Shown: piece by piece, positions 22,490 through 33,416 of the stretch | How the letters are laid out: each line of letters begins with the position of its first letter | Position numbering within the stretch: position 1 is the first letter of the stretch | Assembly (NCBI GenBank): GCA_023375675.1 | Contig: JALQBC010000034.1 | Coordinates: forward strand, 417,250 to 481,249 | Length of the DNA: 64,000 nt | Source of the DNA: Cytospora piceicola | Taxonomy: Eukaryota > Ascomycota > Sordariomycetes > Diaporthales > Cytosporaceae | Direction of reading: 5' to 3' | Position numbers and translations under genes: made by a program | The notes under the pieces: generated by a model | What the model was told of the DNA's origin: nothing | What the model saw: only the letters and a program-made list of their open reading frames with translations | Database searches by the model: none

Positions 22490-23803
22490 TCAGACAGAAG
22501 GTTCCGGAGAACCGAAAGCCTCATTCGATCTCGGTGGCCTCGGGGGCTGTGTGGAGTACGGTGGCAGTGAAGAAGGCGACAGAGAGCAGTAAGGGGGAGG
22601 ATACCGAGCAACTCCTGCAGGCTTCAAATCCTCCCTCCCACTCCTTACCCGCGACGGGCCTCTCTCTTCTTCCAGCCTAAGCACCGCCGCCGTCTTAGTG
22701 CTCATGGCCTGCAACTCAACCCCTCCGAGTTGAGACACTTCCGGGTGCTGAAGTCCCAGATGTATTATTGTACGGCCATCCGACGTGTCTCTAGGAGACT
22801 CTGGGCTTTGCTCCCTCTCATCTCCTGTGATGTTTGTAGGTTTCAGTCCAGACCAGGGTATGTCCAAGCTTTCAGCTGTCTGCTTTCCCTTGGAACGCTT
22901 ATGGAAGAAGCGGTGGAGCTTCCAGCCTCCGAGGATTAGAAGGGCCAGTAACGCCACAGTGCCGATGGCGATCCCGGCTGAGACTCCTTTGCTGAGGCCG
23001 GAGTGGTGTGTTGCTGGGGAGATACCTATTGGTGTGCTTCCGGAGGGCGAGACCGCACTTGTGGTGCTCGAAGCAGGGAACGTGTTTGTTGGCAGCGTTG
23101 TGTCTTGGGTGCTGGAGATGGAGGCCGAGGGAGTCTGGGTTTGAGCACTTGAACCCAAAACTGGGCTTGAAGATGCTTTTGAGGCATCAGGGCGCAAGAA
23201 GAATACAGGGGACGTGGCCACCTTATGCTGGTCAGGGTCAACGGCGAAGCTGATCTGGTAGCCCTGGTTGACGTCGAGTCTCACTTCGCTGGGTACCGTC
23301 CATATATATGACCACGCCATGACGGGACGCCCATTCAGGTTGTTCTTCTTGATGGTTTCTGTCCACTTTCAGTTCGTTGGCTTACAACAAATGACCATGA
23401 CCTTGGTATTCGTACCGTTTGCTATTCGAAGGCAGTTCGGCTTGTCCGGTGCCTCAAGCCATATTGTAAAGGAGTAATCTTCGGAGACGGCGCAAGTGAC
23501 ATGGAGTGGGGCTTTGATGGTGAGCTGTCCCGTGTCATCGGGGGCATACAGTTGCGAATCCGGGACAGAGATGGTGGCCCAATCCACGCAGGTATCGACA
23601 GGTTCGACAGCCTCCACGTCGGAAAGGGGGAAGTTGTTGGGTGACTCCTGGGAAAGTAAGGCGGGGCTGGGCATGGTGCTGTGGTAGCCTGGGCGAAGTG
23701 GTTTTTCTGCATCTACGATGGACTGGTACGGGGACGCCTGTCCCGAGGCAAGATTGATAGGATGATTTTGGTGAAGGAAGAGGTACTGGGTTGTGAATGT
23801 CAT
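22490..23803 (-). CDS. Single-pass membrane protein with Ser/Thr-rich stalk, unknown function
   Basis: Exons on the minus strand are 23803-23416 and 23358-22490, joined across a 57-bp intron (GTACGA donor, GGACAG acceptor; split codon GAA). About 418 residues. The N-terminal domain has SDVEAVEPVDTCVDW and a Cys/Trp-containing, beta-rich core (VTCAVSEDYSFTIWLEAPD, GYQISFAVDPDQHKV). A Ser/Thr/Pro stalk follows, then one transmembrane helix (AGIAIGTVALLALLILGG) with a basic stop-transfer (KLHRFFHKRSKGK) and a Pro/Ser-rich cytosolic tail with PPPYCSLSPSSLPPYS. The shape is that of fungal WSC-like or mucin-like sensors, but no WSC domain is seen. No signal peptide is visible; the start is uncertain. 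An alternative first exon with a GTGAGT donor (ATG near 23,932) could extend it. Confidence 0.65.
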
Positions 23804-24574
23804 TTATGTTCTGTTTCTGGCTTCAGAATTGATATTGAAGAGCATGCCATCCGTGTAGTTAGAGTGCGCCTGACAGTCACCCCAGACTATTACTCACATA
23901 AATTACTGCGTCAGTCCACGACGACGACATTTTCAACTAACCAACGGAAGATGGAATACCTTGTCTCCAGCCGGGATGGTATTTTGTATGCCTCGGCGTT
24001 ATTCACTATCTGAGTGTCTGAGTCTGGGAAGTTCGAAACGTACCTAGTATACAACCCATACACTTCGTTCAAGCCCAAGCTGCTACCGGGACTCACAGCG
24101 GTATGGTATTCATTCCAAACAACATTTTCCTCATCGAATAACCGATTAGATGAGCTGGGTTCCTTGATGTTTTCTCAAAAGTCTACGATGGCATTGTATA
24201 CAGTTGGACATATTTCGGTACACAATGCTATACACTTTTCTCGTTCGGTGGTCTTTAGAACTACTCACGTAGTAACATACCAAGTCAATAGCCATTACGT
24301 ACGATCATTTGATTGACGGTTGCACTTCTGATACTAATAGTATTTTTATGACCAGACCTTGCAAAGCAGACCTTTTGACCACATTTCCCCGATTCAAACT
24401 CAGTCTGTAATGCCCAAGTCGTCTCGAATATGATAAACTACCTAGGTACATATGACACCCTCCTTCATATTAAGTCCTTGCCGTATTTGCAAAGTTTTAC
24501 CGGCCATGACACGTTTTTTTATTCCATTCATGACAATTTTCTACATATGTACCGATGGTTGACGAGCCTTTGTT
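23804..24574. other. Intergenic, AT-rich
   Basis: No supportable gene apart from a possible tiny first exon of the minus-strand membrane protein near 23,900-23,935. An exact TACCTAGGTA palindrome sits at 24439. Confidence 0.5.
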
Positions 24575-25406
24575 TTAGAACAGGGCCAAGGCACCAAGGA
24601 TCATCATGCCGAATGACCCAATCGGACCAATAGCCGCAGCCGCAGCAGCGCTGGAGCTCGAGGAGGAAGAGGCACCCGTGGCAGTCCCGCTCGAAGATCC
24701 CGACTCGTCTGTGGCCGAGGAGGAGGAGGCACCCGTGGCAGTCCCGCTTGAAGATCCCGATTCACCTGTGGCCGAGGAGCCGGAGTCGGAGGTCGACGAG
24801 GAGCTAGTCGTCGTGACGGTTGCGTTTCCAGGGACAGTGGCAATAAGGCTGATGGTTGATGACAGCGTGGTGCTCGGCGACGAGCTCGAGACAGAGGACT
24901 CCGTCTTGGTCGTGACAACACCAGTGAGCTCGGTCGAGGTTGACGTGGGCTCTGGGACCGTGGCCGTGGCTGTCGGGACCGTGGCCGTCGTGGTTGCAAC
25001 GGCGGAGGGGCTAGAAGTTGAGCACGTCTGGCCGTCATTGATGGCGGAGCAGAACGACGATGCTGCGGGGAGGACTGAATCTGCAAGGGGGTCAGCACGT
25101 CTGATCTGATACTCGGAAGGAACGACGATGAAGGGCATGGGGCCATGGGGCCATGGGCCCAGAGGGGAAACACTGACTGAGGGCAGTATCCGCGCCACAG
25201 CCAGACACGACACAGTTGGTGGCGGCGCTCTGGATCTTGCTCTGATTATCAGGGCTGCATTGACAGGAGTAGTCGTCCGCTGCGCATCCGGCCGAGGGGG
25301 CGGCACTTAGGAGACAGGTTTGTGCGCATTCCGGGATGGACGAGACGCACTGGGAGGAGACCAGGCCGGCTGCGGTGGCGAGGGTGAAGATGATGGAGAG
25401 CTTCAT
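24575..25406 (-). CDS. CFEM-domain GPI-anchored protein
   Basis: Exons on the minus strand are 25406-25178 and 25080-24575, giving 244 residues. Signal peptide MKLSIIFTLATAAGLVSS, then a CFEM domain with the usual Cys ladder (CAQTC, GCAADDYSCQC, NCVVSGC, SSFC, QTC), including the Asp of AADDYSCQC that ligates haem iron in characterised CFEM proteins. CFEM proteins act in haem or iron capture, adhesion or wall stability. A Ser/Thr-rich stalk of about 140 residues follows, then a hydrophobic C-terminus (GSFGMMILGALALF) fitting GPI attachment. I chose donor GTCAGT at 25177 because frame requires phase 1; GTTTCC seven bases downstream also keeps frame and would change two residues. The stalk contains a 57-bp tandem duplication. 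Confidence 0.85.
24667..24780. repeat. 57-bp tandem duplication inside the CFEM stalk
   Basis: Two near-identical units beginning GAGGCACCCGTGGCAGTCCC (plus strand), differing at a few third positions. They encode two copies of an ESGSSSGTATGASSSS-type block. Confidence 0.85.
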
Positions 25407-26744
25407 GTTGTCGAACTTGGGAGGAGGATACGATTCAAATCTTGAAACCAGCCAGTGCTGGGAATAGAAGACACGAAAGGTAAGGTCAAGTCATCTACGA
25501 AGGAGGGCCGGGAAGGTCCCAGGCTTTATTCCTCAGTTCGCCAAGCCGGTGAACTCGGATACTCACTGTTTTCGTCGTACTGCAGCAGCCATTACGAAGT
25601 GGTTGACACACACAAGTACTATGTAGCGTCGAGGCCAGCCACCTGGTGGTAATGAGGTCCTCAAGGTTGGCCAATGGCCCAGGCGGACATGGCATGGGTG
25701 ACCTCAGGCAGCGTATGATTCGTATGATTTTGTTGGTTCTGGCCGGAAGCAGTGGACAAACTTCTCCGCACATTGGATGTCGACCCATGTCATTCCCCCG
25801 GATCGCTGCGAAGTGAGGCAAGCCAGGCAATCTGGGGGGCAGCAACGGCCAGGGGTATTATGAGCCTATAGCCCTTCTGAGCGTGAGATACAATAGTTCG
25901 TATTCCGGGGGATGTGATGCTGCATCCATGTACTGTCCTACCGTATATCTCGTACTGCCTCCCTCTGGGTGCAGTCGAATGTACCCAAATGGGCACTCCC
26001 ATATTCCCATCTCCAGCCGTTGCCCCACCCCCGTCCCAGCATCCAAGGAATCCATGGAGTGGTTGTGTGGTTGTCAGCTGGAGAATCAAGGGGCAGGGTA
26101 GGCTACTGCAAGCCACACATGTAAGCAAGCAGAACGGCTGCACGCACAGCGTCTTGTGGTCCAATGGTGGAGTGAAACCCCTGAAGTGGGTGGCATCTGT
26201 GTGCAGTCGTGGTATGTGTGTTTGTGTGTGGTAGTGTGTCAGTTAGAGGAAACAGGAAGATGGGGCGCGAGATTCCTTATACAGCCTGGACGACCTACTT
26301 CAGTCAAGTATATACCTCGGTATGTGTTATGTTCGCATTATCATTTCCTGCTTCATTCTGCATGAGTACTTACTTGGCCAATCTTCAACGGGGAAACGGC
26401 AAATGACCATATTCGGATGAGATGTGCTGGGGAGTGTCGGTGAGTCGATGAGTGAGTGAGTGAAAGCTTCCCAAGCAATAACATTATTGAGTGGTTGGTC
26501 GAGGGTTCCCAGACGGTGAAGAGAAGATGCCCGGCTATTCATTTCCCCCTTTAAGGATTGGGCATATATTAGATGGCAGGTTCCAGTCCAGGTTCGAGTC
26601 CAAGTACAAATCCAAAACAATACAGGACACGACGTACGTCGAAAACAGGTTTGTGAGGCACCCAGCGTGTTAGTGGTTTGGTGGTGCATCTACAGTATGA
26701 CGACATCCGCAGGTACTCACTCCCCTACTCACTTGTTACTGCAC

Positions 26745-26778
26745 TTTCAAGCTTTCAAGCTTCCAAGCTTCCAAGCTT
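26745..26778. repeat. CAAGCTTC tandem repeat
   Basis: Four copies of an 8-9 bp unit (TTTCAAGC/TTCCAAGC), intergenic. Confidence 0.75.
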
Positions 26779-26890
26779 GCCGACGACTTCACTCCAGCTG
26801 AGTGTCCGCTGAGGGTGCTTGCTGCCCAGGTGTACTTTAAGTATTCTAAGTACCTAGGTAGGTAGTTAGGTAGCTACAGTACCACTTAAT

Positions 26891-26922
26891 ACGATTGCGA
26901 TTGCGATTGTGATCGCGATTGG
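26891..26922. repeat. (GCGATT)n hexamer tract
   Basis: About five imperfect hexamers some 320 bp upstream of the GH64 start. Confidence 0.7.
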
Positions 26923-27245
26923 GACTCCAGTCCGGGTCAACAACGACTGACACGACTGACTCCTACGCTCGGATCCATACTGTAATCAACTCAACATTCA
27001 AGATAAATATCATCCTTGCGCCCGTAACACACATACACTAACACACGGCCTCACCTAAGTAACTCTGATACAGCCACAACGGAATACCACAGCCAACCAT
27101 CCATACACACCTACATACATACTTACCTACAGTCAGTTACTCAATCAGACTTTACAACCTACTCCACCTACAAGAGAGATTGATCCTGTGATACCCTTTA
27201 TTCTCTGCCCTTCCCTACCACCTACACCCCACCAAATCACCCACC

Positions 27246-28658
27246 ATGGTGAACTCGCTGGACATCCAGTTGCAGAACCAGACCAACTCCGGCCAGGTCT
27301 GGGCCTACATCACTGGCATCGCCATCCAGAACGACTGGCGGCGCATGTTCATCAAGGCCAATGGCAGGGACATATACTACCCGGAGCAGGTCTCAGCCAT
27401 CGGGTCGCCTCTTGCAGAAGACTGTGCCATCCCTCTTGGTCCTCCGGGGAGCACAACCTCAGTCCATATCCCTCAGATGGCTGGTGGCCGCATATGGTTC
27501 GCATGCGACAGCAAGCTCCAGTTCTTCCTGAACCCGGGCCCGGCAGTCGTCGAGCCCTCGGTGCTGAACCCCAGCGACCCAAACGCCAATGTCAACTTCG
27601 CATTCGCCGAGTTCACCCTCAACGGCGACCAGCTGTTTGCCAACATCAGCTACGTCGACTTTGTCTCGCGCCTGCCCATCGCGATGACGCTCCAGACCAT
27701 GGGCGGTGCGGTGCAGCACGTGTCGGGCATGGCAGCTAACGGCATCGACCAAATGTGCGACGGGTTGCGGGCACAAGCTGCCAAGGACGGCTGGCCGTGG
27801 GACAGGCTGGTCGTCCAGCCGAAGGGTCAGCCAGTACTGCGCGTGCTCAACCCAACCCACGGTAACGCGGTGGGGGCAAGCTTCGCAGGGTACTACGAGC
27901 CGTATGTCGACCAGGTGTGGTCGCGTTACTCGTCATTCAGCCCGTACCAGATGCGTGTCAACACACAGGCGGCAGCTGGCGTCGTGACGGGCAAGATCAA
28001 CGACGACGGCCAACTCATGTTCGGCAGCGACCCGTTCCAGAAGCCCAACAGTGCAGACATCTTCGGCTGCAACAGCGGACCCTTCACGACGGGGCCCTCG
28101 CCATATCGAAACAGCATCATCCCCCGGCTGGCGGCGGCGTTCCAGCGCTCGGCGTTGCTGAGTGTGGACGACCACCCGTCGGATCCATCGACGTTCTACA
28201 AGCAGGACCCAACGAATCACTACTGCAGGATCGTGCACGACGTAAACCTCGACGGCAAGGGCTACGCGTTTGCGTACGATGATGTCCAGCCGGATGGGGG
28301 GGCTGACCAGTCGGGCAAGGTGAATGCCGGTGACCCACAGACGTTCATCGTGGCCGTGGGCGGAAGCAATGCGTATGTCGGCAATGGGATGTTCCCTACT
28401 CGTGCTCCCCCTCCTCCTGCTGCTGCTGCGGCTGCGGCGTCTTCATCTGATCCCCCTCCGGTTCCGATGGCAACGAAGCCAACGTTCGGTACAAGTCCGG
28501 GTCTGGGTGCAGGCCCAGGTCCCAGCCCTGGTCCCGGCTCTAATGTGAGCTCCAACTCGGCCTCATACATGGACTTCGATGGGCCATCGCCGCACGTGTC
28601 GCGGTTCCGGAGAATCTCAGCAAAGGCACAGAAGTACTTGCATCGGGATAGGAACTGA
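27246..28658 (+). CDS. GH64 beta-1,3-glucanase, without a signal peptide
   Basis: Intronless ORF, 470 residues. Glycoside hydrolase family 64 enzymes cut beta-1,3-glucan (laminaripentaose-producing type) and have a thaumatin-like fold. Visible here are the N-terminal beta-sandwich, AFAEFTLNG with Glu122 and NISYVDFV with Asp138; the 16-residue spacing equals that of the catalytic Glu154/Asp170 pair in the characterised bacterial enzyme. The domain ends near 380 (PQTFIVAVGG). A Pro/Ala-rich tail (about 390-435) and a basic C-terminus (RFRRISAKAQKYLHRDRN) follow. The first residues, MVNSLDIQLQNQ, are hydrophilic with no secretion signal, so it may act inside the cell, leave by an unconventional route, or have a missed upstream exon. 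The ATG has a good CACCATGG context. Confidence 0.88.
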   Translation: MVNSLDIQLQNQTNSGQVWAYITGIAIQNDWRRMFIKANGRDIYYPEQVSAIGSPLAEDCAIPLGPPGSTTSVHIPQMAGGRIWFACDSKLQFFLNPGPAVVEPSVLNPSDPNANVNFAFAEFTLNGDQLFANISYVDFVSRLPIAMTLQTMGGAVQHVSGMAANGIDQMCDGLRAQAAKDGWPWDRLVVQPKGQPVLRVLNPTHGNAVGASFAGYYEPYVDQVWSRYSSFSPYQMRVNTQAAAGVVTGKINDDGQLMFGSDPFQKPNSADIFGCNSGPFTTGPSPYRNSIIPRLAAAFQRSALLSVDDHPSDPSTFYKQDPTNHYCRIVHDVNLDGKGYAFAYDDVQPDGGADQSGKVNAGDPQTFIVAVGGSNAYVGNGMFPTRAPPPPAAAAAAASSSDPPPVPMATKPTFGTSPGLGAGPGPSPGPGSNVSSNSASYMDFDGPSPHVSRFRRISAKAQKYLHRDRN

Positions 28659-29232
28659 TGCCCGTCTATGTCTATACTGTTGAGCAGTTGAGGGTTGGAA
28701 ACGATGTAATGCGAAGAAATGCGATGCGATGCGATACGATACGATGCATTTGCAGTGCAGCTTCGGGATGAGTTTCAGTGTCAACAAGATGCTTGCTTGT
28801 ATATGGATAATGAAATAAATAGATAGATTCATGATACCCCCATGATACCCCCATGATACCCCCGACACGTGTTCCTTACAGCAAGCAGCATCAGCGCTGT
28901 TTCATTCAGGCAAATCTTGTCTCTTGTCGTGTCTTATCTCTGTTCTCCCCCCAAGACTGAATGCTAGGTACTTAAGTACTAAACTAGGATGCCTTCCAAA
29001 CAATGCCTCCCTTGAGTACTCTAACCCTTATCACTGATAGTGAACCGAACCCTGACCAGAACCCCCACCATGTCATAGTCCATCATTAACATTGCCCCTC
29101 CATAGTTCTGTCTACATGCATACATCTTGACCGTCTTCCCACCCCAACGAGGAACACATGCTCCCTATCCCCTCTGGACAACAGACAACTGGATAGCTAG
29201 TAGAGCAGAAGCACAGAAAGGATACAGGCGGA
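28659..29232. other. Intergenic between GH64 and the DUF89 gene
   Basis: Includes pentamer GCGAT/ACGAT repeats near 28,717-28,747 and an 11-bp tandem (28830-28862). No gene seen. Confidence 0.55.
28830..28862. repeat. Three tandem copies of CATGATACCCC
   Basis: Perfect 11-bp unit, three copies, in the 3' region of the GH64 gene. Confidence 0.9.
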
Positions 29233-31036
29233 ATGGAGTTCGATACGAAAACACGTACGTTGTGATGCCATCCCCTTCTCCCTTCGCCCCTCTCCTCTCG
29301 TCCAATCCAAATGACAATCGCTCTGGTTCCGGAATTGACTTCTCTCTTGATTGTAACAGCGGGCTATTCAACTAGCGACAACACTTCCTTCGGATGGACC
29401 ACCGCAAGGGAAAGATGGCCGGTTATCATAGTATGTCTACCCCCCAACCTGCCCTACCCGGGACTGACTGCCCTTTGCTCTGCTTTGCTCCCATGTTGCT
29501 TGCCGCTCCAGGCTTTGCCAATGGACAACCTGACTGACATATATATGACTCGTTCGAAATAGACACAAGCCATTGACGATGTCTACCGATCCACCATAAA
29601 ATGTGACGACAACGAGAAGATCGAGGAGGGAAAAAAGATTGTGGACGAACTGGCTCGTCTGAAGTACGAGGTCCAGCACGACAGACAGCTGACCCCCATA
29701 CGTGACGATGGCTTCCCCGACGTCGAAACCTACAATAAGGAGCTGCAGCAGCAGGGTAACCCAGGCTGGCTGAACGTGAACTGGCTGTACTGCGAATGCT
29801 ACCTATTCAGGTGTGCCCCCTCCATTCCCATCTGTCAGTGAGATACAGAGACCAGAGGGCAACATGCTAAGCTGCTTGAAACAACGAAAACAGGAGAATG
29901 AGCACCTCTTTCAGCCTCTCAAATCACTGGAAGAACTACGACGTCTTCGCCCGCCAAAAGATCAATACCTTCCGCTCCTCGCGTCCGGCCGTCATCGAGC
30001 TCGCTGCCCGGTACAAGTCACTCCTGGACCAGATAGAAAAGGGGCGCGGAAAGCCGGCGGACGAGGAGGCCGAGGAGATTATTTTCCACGAAATGTGCGA
30101 GATTTGTCTCTGGGGCAATGCCACCGACCTCTCCCTCCTGACGAACCTGACCTACGAAGACATCCAGAAACTGCAGGGATCCGAAGCGAGAAAGGCCGCG
30201 GAGAAGAACATCCTGGTCAACAATCTGCCCGCCGCGTACAAGGTATTGAAAAAGGCAAAGGCCGAAGGCAAGACGGAACGGAGGGTGGACATTGTTCTTG
30301 ACAATGCCGGCTTCGAGCTATTCGTCGATCTCATCCTTGCCGGATACCTTCTTTCATCCGGCCTGGCCACCCTCGTCGTCCTCCATCCCAAGGACATACC
30401 GTGGTTCGTCTCGGATGTCCTGCCAAGCGACTTCTCCGAGCTTCTCAACGCTTTGGCAAACCCCAAGAAATTCTACGAGACCCCGTCCGAGGACGACAAA
30501 CTGCAGGACAAGACGCCCGAGCCCCTGTCGGATAAGGAATCCGACGACATGTCTTTCCTCTTCCAGAGTTGGAGTCAGATGTATGCCGAGGGCCAAGTAA
30601 TCCTGCGGCCCAACCGCTTCTGGACACATCCAGGAAGTTTCTGGAGGCTACCTCATGTGGCAGAGGAGCTATTCCAGGACCTCAAGACGAGTAACCTGGT
30701 TATTTTCAAGGGTGACTTGAACTACAGGAAACTTACGGGTGATGTGAGTTGCTGCCGTATAGCGAGCTCGAACGTCTTGAAAACAGAGTGGCTAACGTTT
30801 TGCAGGCGAAATGGGACGCTTCGACACCCTTCGTCGAGGCCATTGGCCCGTTGGGTCCTGGCTCAGGCCTCAATGTACTGGCCTTACGGACTTGCAAGGC
30901 GGATGTCGTCGTTGACCTGCAGCCCGGCAAGGATGACGAGCTGCGAGCCACTGAAGGGGGTGGAGGTGACTCTGGTGCGAGAAAATGGGCTTGGAATGGC
31001 AAGTGGGCTGTGGTCTCTTTGTCGACTGGTAAATAA
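29233..31036 (+). CDS. DUF89/ARMT1-family damage-control phosphatase
   Basis: Five exons: 29233-29254, 29360-29430, 29563-29810, 29894-30743 and 30806-31036. The introns are 105, 132, 83 and 62 bp, all GT-AG, and the frame closes to 473 residues. The tiny first exon (MEFDTKT) was chosen because it has a GTACGT donor and joins in frame to GYSTSDNTSFGWTT. DUF89 subfamily III enzymes are metal-dependent phosphatases acting on sugar phosphates such as fructose-1-phosphate (yeast YMR027W, human ARMT1). Signatures seen are NWLYCECYLFRR, LDNAGFELFVDL with the metal-ligand Asp-Asn, FKGDLNYRKL with a third ligand Asp, and the RTCK of the subfamily RTxK motif near the end. Claims of methyltransferase activity for ARMT1 are disputed, so phosphatase is the safer call. 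Confidence 0.9.
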
Positions 31037-31744
31037 TGATGGCCTCGATGCTTCCACAATTCCAGCCATCCATGCTGCATTACTCATCGGGGGTTTATAG
31101 CCAGCATTGGTATGTAGAAAGAGGAATAGAAATGAGATAGAAGACAGACTTACGGTTAACCCTGGCTGGTTCGTGCGACGTCGAAACGCATGCATACAAA
31201 GCTCAGCCTGCGGAGATATCTTGCATACAGACTAACTAGAGTACAAGTTTACTAAGTAGAGTACCTCCAGTAGGTAGAGCCCCCGAGACACTCATTCTCG
31301 CTTACAACTGCTAAAGGGGGATAGCATCGAGCTGCATCATGAACTTGCCTCCAGTTGACAGGCAACGATCTACGACTTACCAAATAAATGCAGTCCTCCT
31401 TATCGCTTCTCCACGCTTGCTGGACCAATCGAATCGCAGGGGCAAACATGGGGCTGGCTCACACAGTAACATCCTCGAGCAGCCAGATGAAACCCCCGCA
31501 AGGCTTTCAGAACCGGCATATGTTCAGATATTTGAGCAGCTATTATGTCTTCTATCACGGCTGGGGATATCCGCCTGCGGGCTCTCGTATCGGCTTATAA
31601 GATGCTCTAGGAATCGCTTGGTGTCCAACGAGTCTTCTTTTGCAATCCCAACCTCTCTCCGTTCCACAACACCGGGGACTTCCTCCCTCCTCCCCTCCCT
31701 CTCCCTCTCCCGTGCTCAGCTTGTTCGTTTATTTCCTACTCAAG
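31037..31744. other. Intergenic and permease promoter
   Basis: No gene seen. A pyrimidine-rich leader (about 31,665-31,740) precedes the permease ATG. Confidence 0.55.
31596..31601 (+). promoter_or_regulatory. TATA-like element of the permease gene
   Basis: TATAAG in GGCTTATAAGATGC, about 145 bp before the ATG and upstream of a CT-rich leader. Confidence 0.35.
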
Positions 31745-33416
31745 ATGGACGGTACCGGTTCCGAGATCAAGGGGGCAACCAATCCTGACGGCCAGGTCCT
31801 GCGTGACACTGAAACGGGCGATGTATACCAGGAGAAACCCCTAGTCAACGCATCCGGCCACGTCCAGGAACTAACCCGGCGATTCAACCTCCTCTCGCTC
31901 GCAGGAGTCGGCCTCACTGTGGGAAGTGTCTGGCCTGCCATTGGCGGTACCATTCTCGTGGCTATCTCCAACGGTGGGCCACCGGGCGTCCTGTTCGAAT
32001 TCATCGTCGTTTCCATCTTCTACTTCCTCGTCGCGGCCAGTCTGGCAGAGTTGGTGTCTGCGATTCCGAGTAGTAGTGGAGTGTATCATTGGGCCAGTGT
32101 GACACCAGGGCCCAAGTATGGACGCATCGTTGGCTTTTTTGCTGGATGGTGGAATTATCTTGCCTGGGCGATGGGCGGTGCGAGTATGTCTGCTATCTTG
32201 TGAGTGAGGTGACGTTCTGCTCCTCCCTGCGCGTGTCGTTACCACGCAGGAATTCAGCCGGTCACTAACATACTCTCGAAGCGGAAACACCATTGTACAG
32301 ATGTATGCCCTCAATCACCCGGAATTCACAGCCCAACCGTGGCACGTCTTTGTCGTCTACGTGATCGCCGTCTGGCTCGGCTGCACAGCAGTCTGTCTGG
32401 CGAACTCGGCCATGCCCCATCTCAACAAGGTGGGCATCTGCACCATCCTGGGCGGGTTCTTGATCACCATCGTCGTGGTCGCCGCCATGCCAGGCCATGA
32501 CGGCCGTGCACCACATGCGTCCAACGACTTTGTCTGGACGCAGTGGGCACAGGAGCTGGGTTACCCGGACGGCTTCGTCTTCGTCGCGGGAATGCTCAAC
32601 GGGGCTTACAGTATCGGTGCGGTGGATGTTATCACACATCTCAGCGAGGAGATTCCTAATCCGCAACGGAATGTGCCTCTCGGCCTGGCAATCCAGATGG
32701 TCATCGGCTTCCTCACGGGGTTCTGCTATCTCGTCGCCATCATGTACGCCATCAACGACCTCGGCGCCGTTTCGGAGTCGGCCTATCCCATTGCCAAGAT
32801 CTATGAGCAAGCCACGGGCAGCACGGCAGGTGCCTGTGGCATGTTAGCGCTTATCATGATCAATATCGGTCTCTGTGTCGTGGGACTGTTCATCACCACT
32901 GGACGCACGCTCTGGACCTTGGCAAGAGATGGCGCGACGCCCTTCCCCAAGTACCTGGGGAAGGTGGATCGCAGACTCAACATGCCCATGATCCCGACCG
33001 TGGCGACAGCGGTGCTCATCACCATCCTCGGCTGTATCTACGTGGGCAGCACGACGGCCTTCAACGCCTTCATCGGGTCGACGATATTGTTCTTCAGCAG
33101 CTCTTACATTGCTACCATACTGCCCCACCTGATCAGAGGGAGGAAGGGAATTACATATGGACCTTTCAGGATGAGGGGGTGTGTTGGCTTCTTGGTCAAT
33201 GGTCTGGCCTGCGCGTACCTGGCAGCCTTCTTCGTGATCTACTCGTTCCCGTACTATCTGCCGACGGACGCGCAGAGCATGAACTATGCTTGCCTGATCT
33301 GGGGAGGGTTGACTATCCTGGTCGGGTTGTGGTGGGTGTTCGGCGCAAGGAAGGGATATGAGGGTCCGCAGACGACGGGTGGGCTGATCGAGGCTGCAGA
33401 GGACCATGACACTTGA
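31745..33416 (+). CDS. APC-superfamily permease (choline/GABA/amino-acid type)
   Basis: Exons 31745-32199 and 32282-33416 (82-bp intron, GTGAGT donor, CACTAAC branch) give 529 residues with about 12 membrane helices. The N-terminal cytosolic part is followed by FNLLSLAGVGLTVGSVWPA, NGGPPGVLFEF and IPSSSGVYHWASVTPGPKYG, typical of the fungal amino-acid/choline transporter branch that includes yeast Hnm1 and GABA permease Uga4. A cytosolic-loop consensus (SEEIPNPQRNVPLG) also fits. The exact substrate cannot be assigned. The exon junction splits a Phe codon (SAI-F-GNT). It probably sits in the plasma membrane. Confidence 0.9.

Larger units (their letters stand above)
25407..27245. other. Intergenic between CFEM and GH64
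   Basis: About 1.8 kb with no supportable gene. It holds short repeats: a TTCCAAGC-type tandem (26745-26778) and a (GCGATT)n tract (26891-26922). An exact TACCTAGGTA lies at 26851. From about 26,990 the A/C-rich sequence looks like the GH64 leader. Confidence 0.5.

Noticed and set aside
24606..25109. 167-residue plus-strand acidic frame
   Set aside because: Complement of the CFEM Ser/Thr stalk.
26591..26601. GGTTCGAGTCC, a perfect tRNA B-box-like word
   Set aside because: Flanks do not form a T stem and no cloverleaf or A box fits; part of a local CCAGTCCAGG-type repeat.
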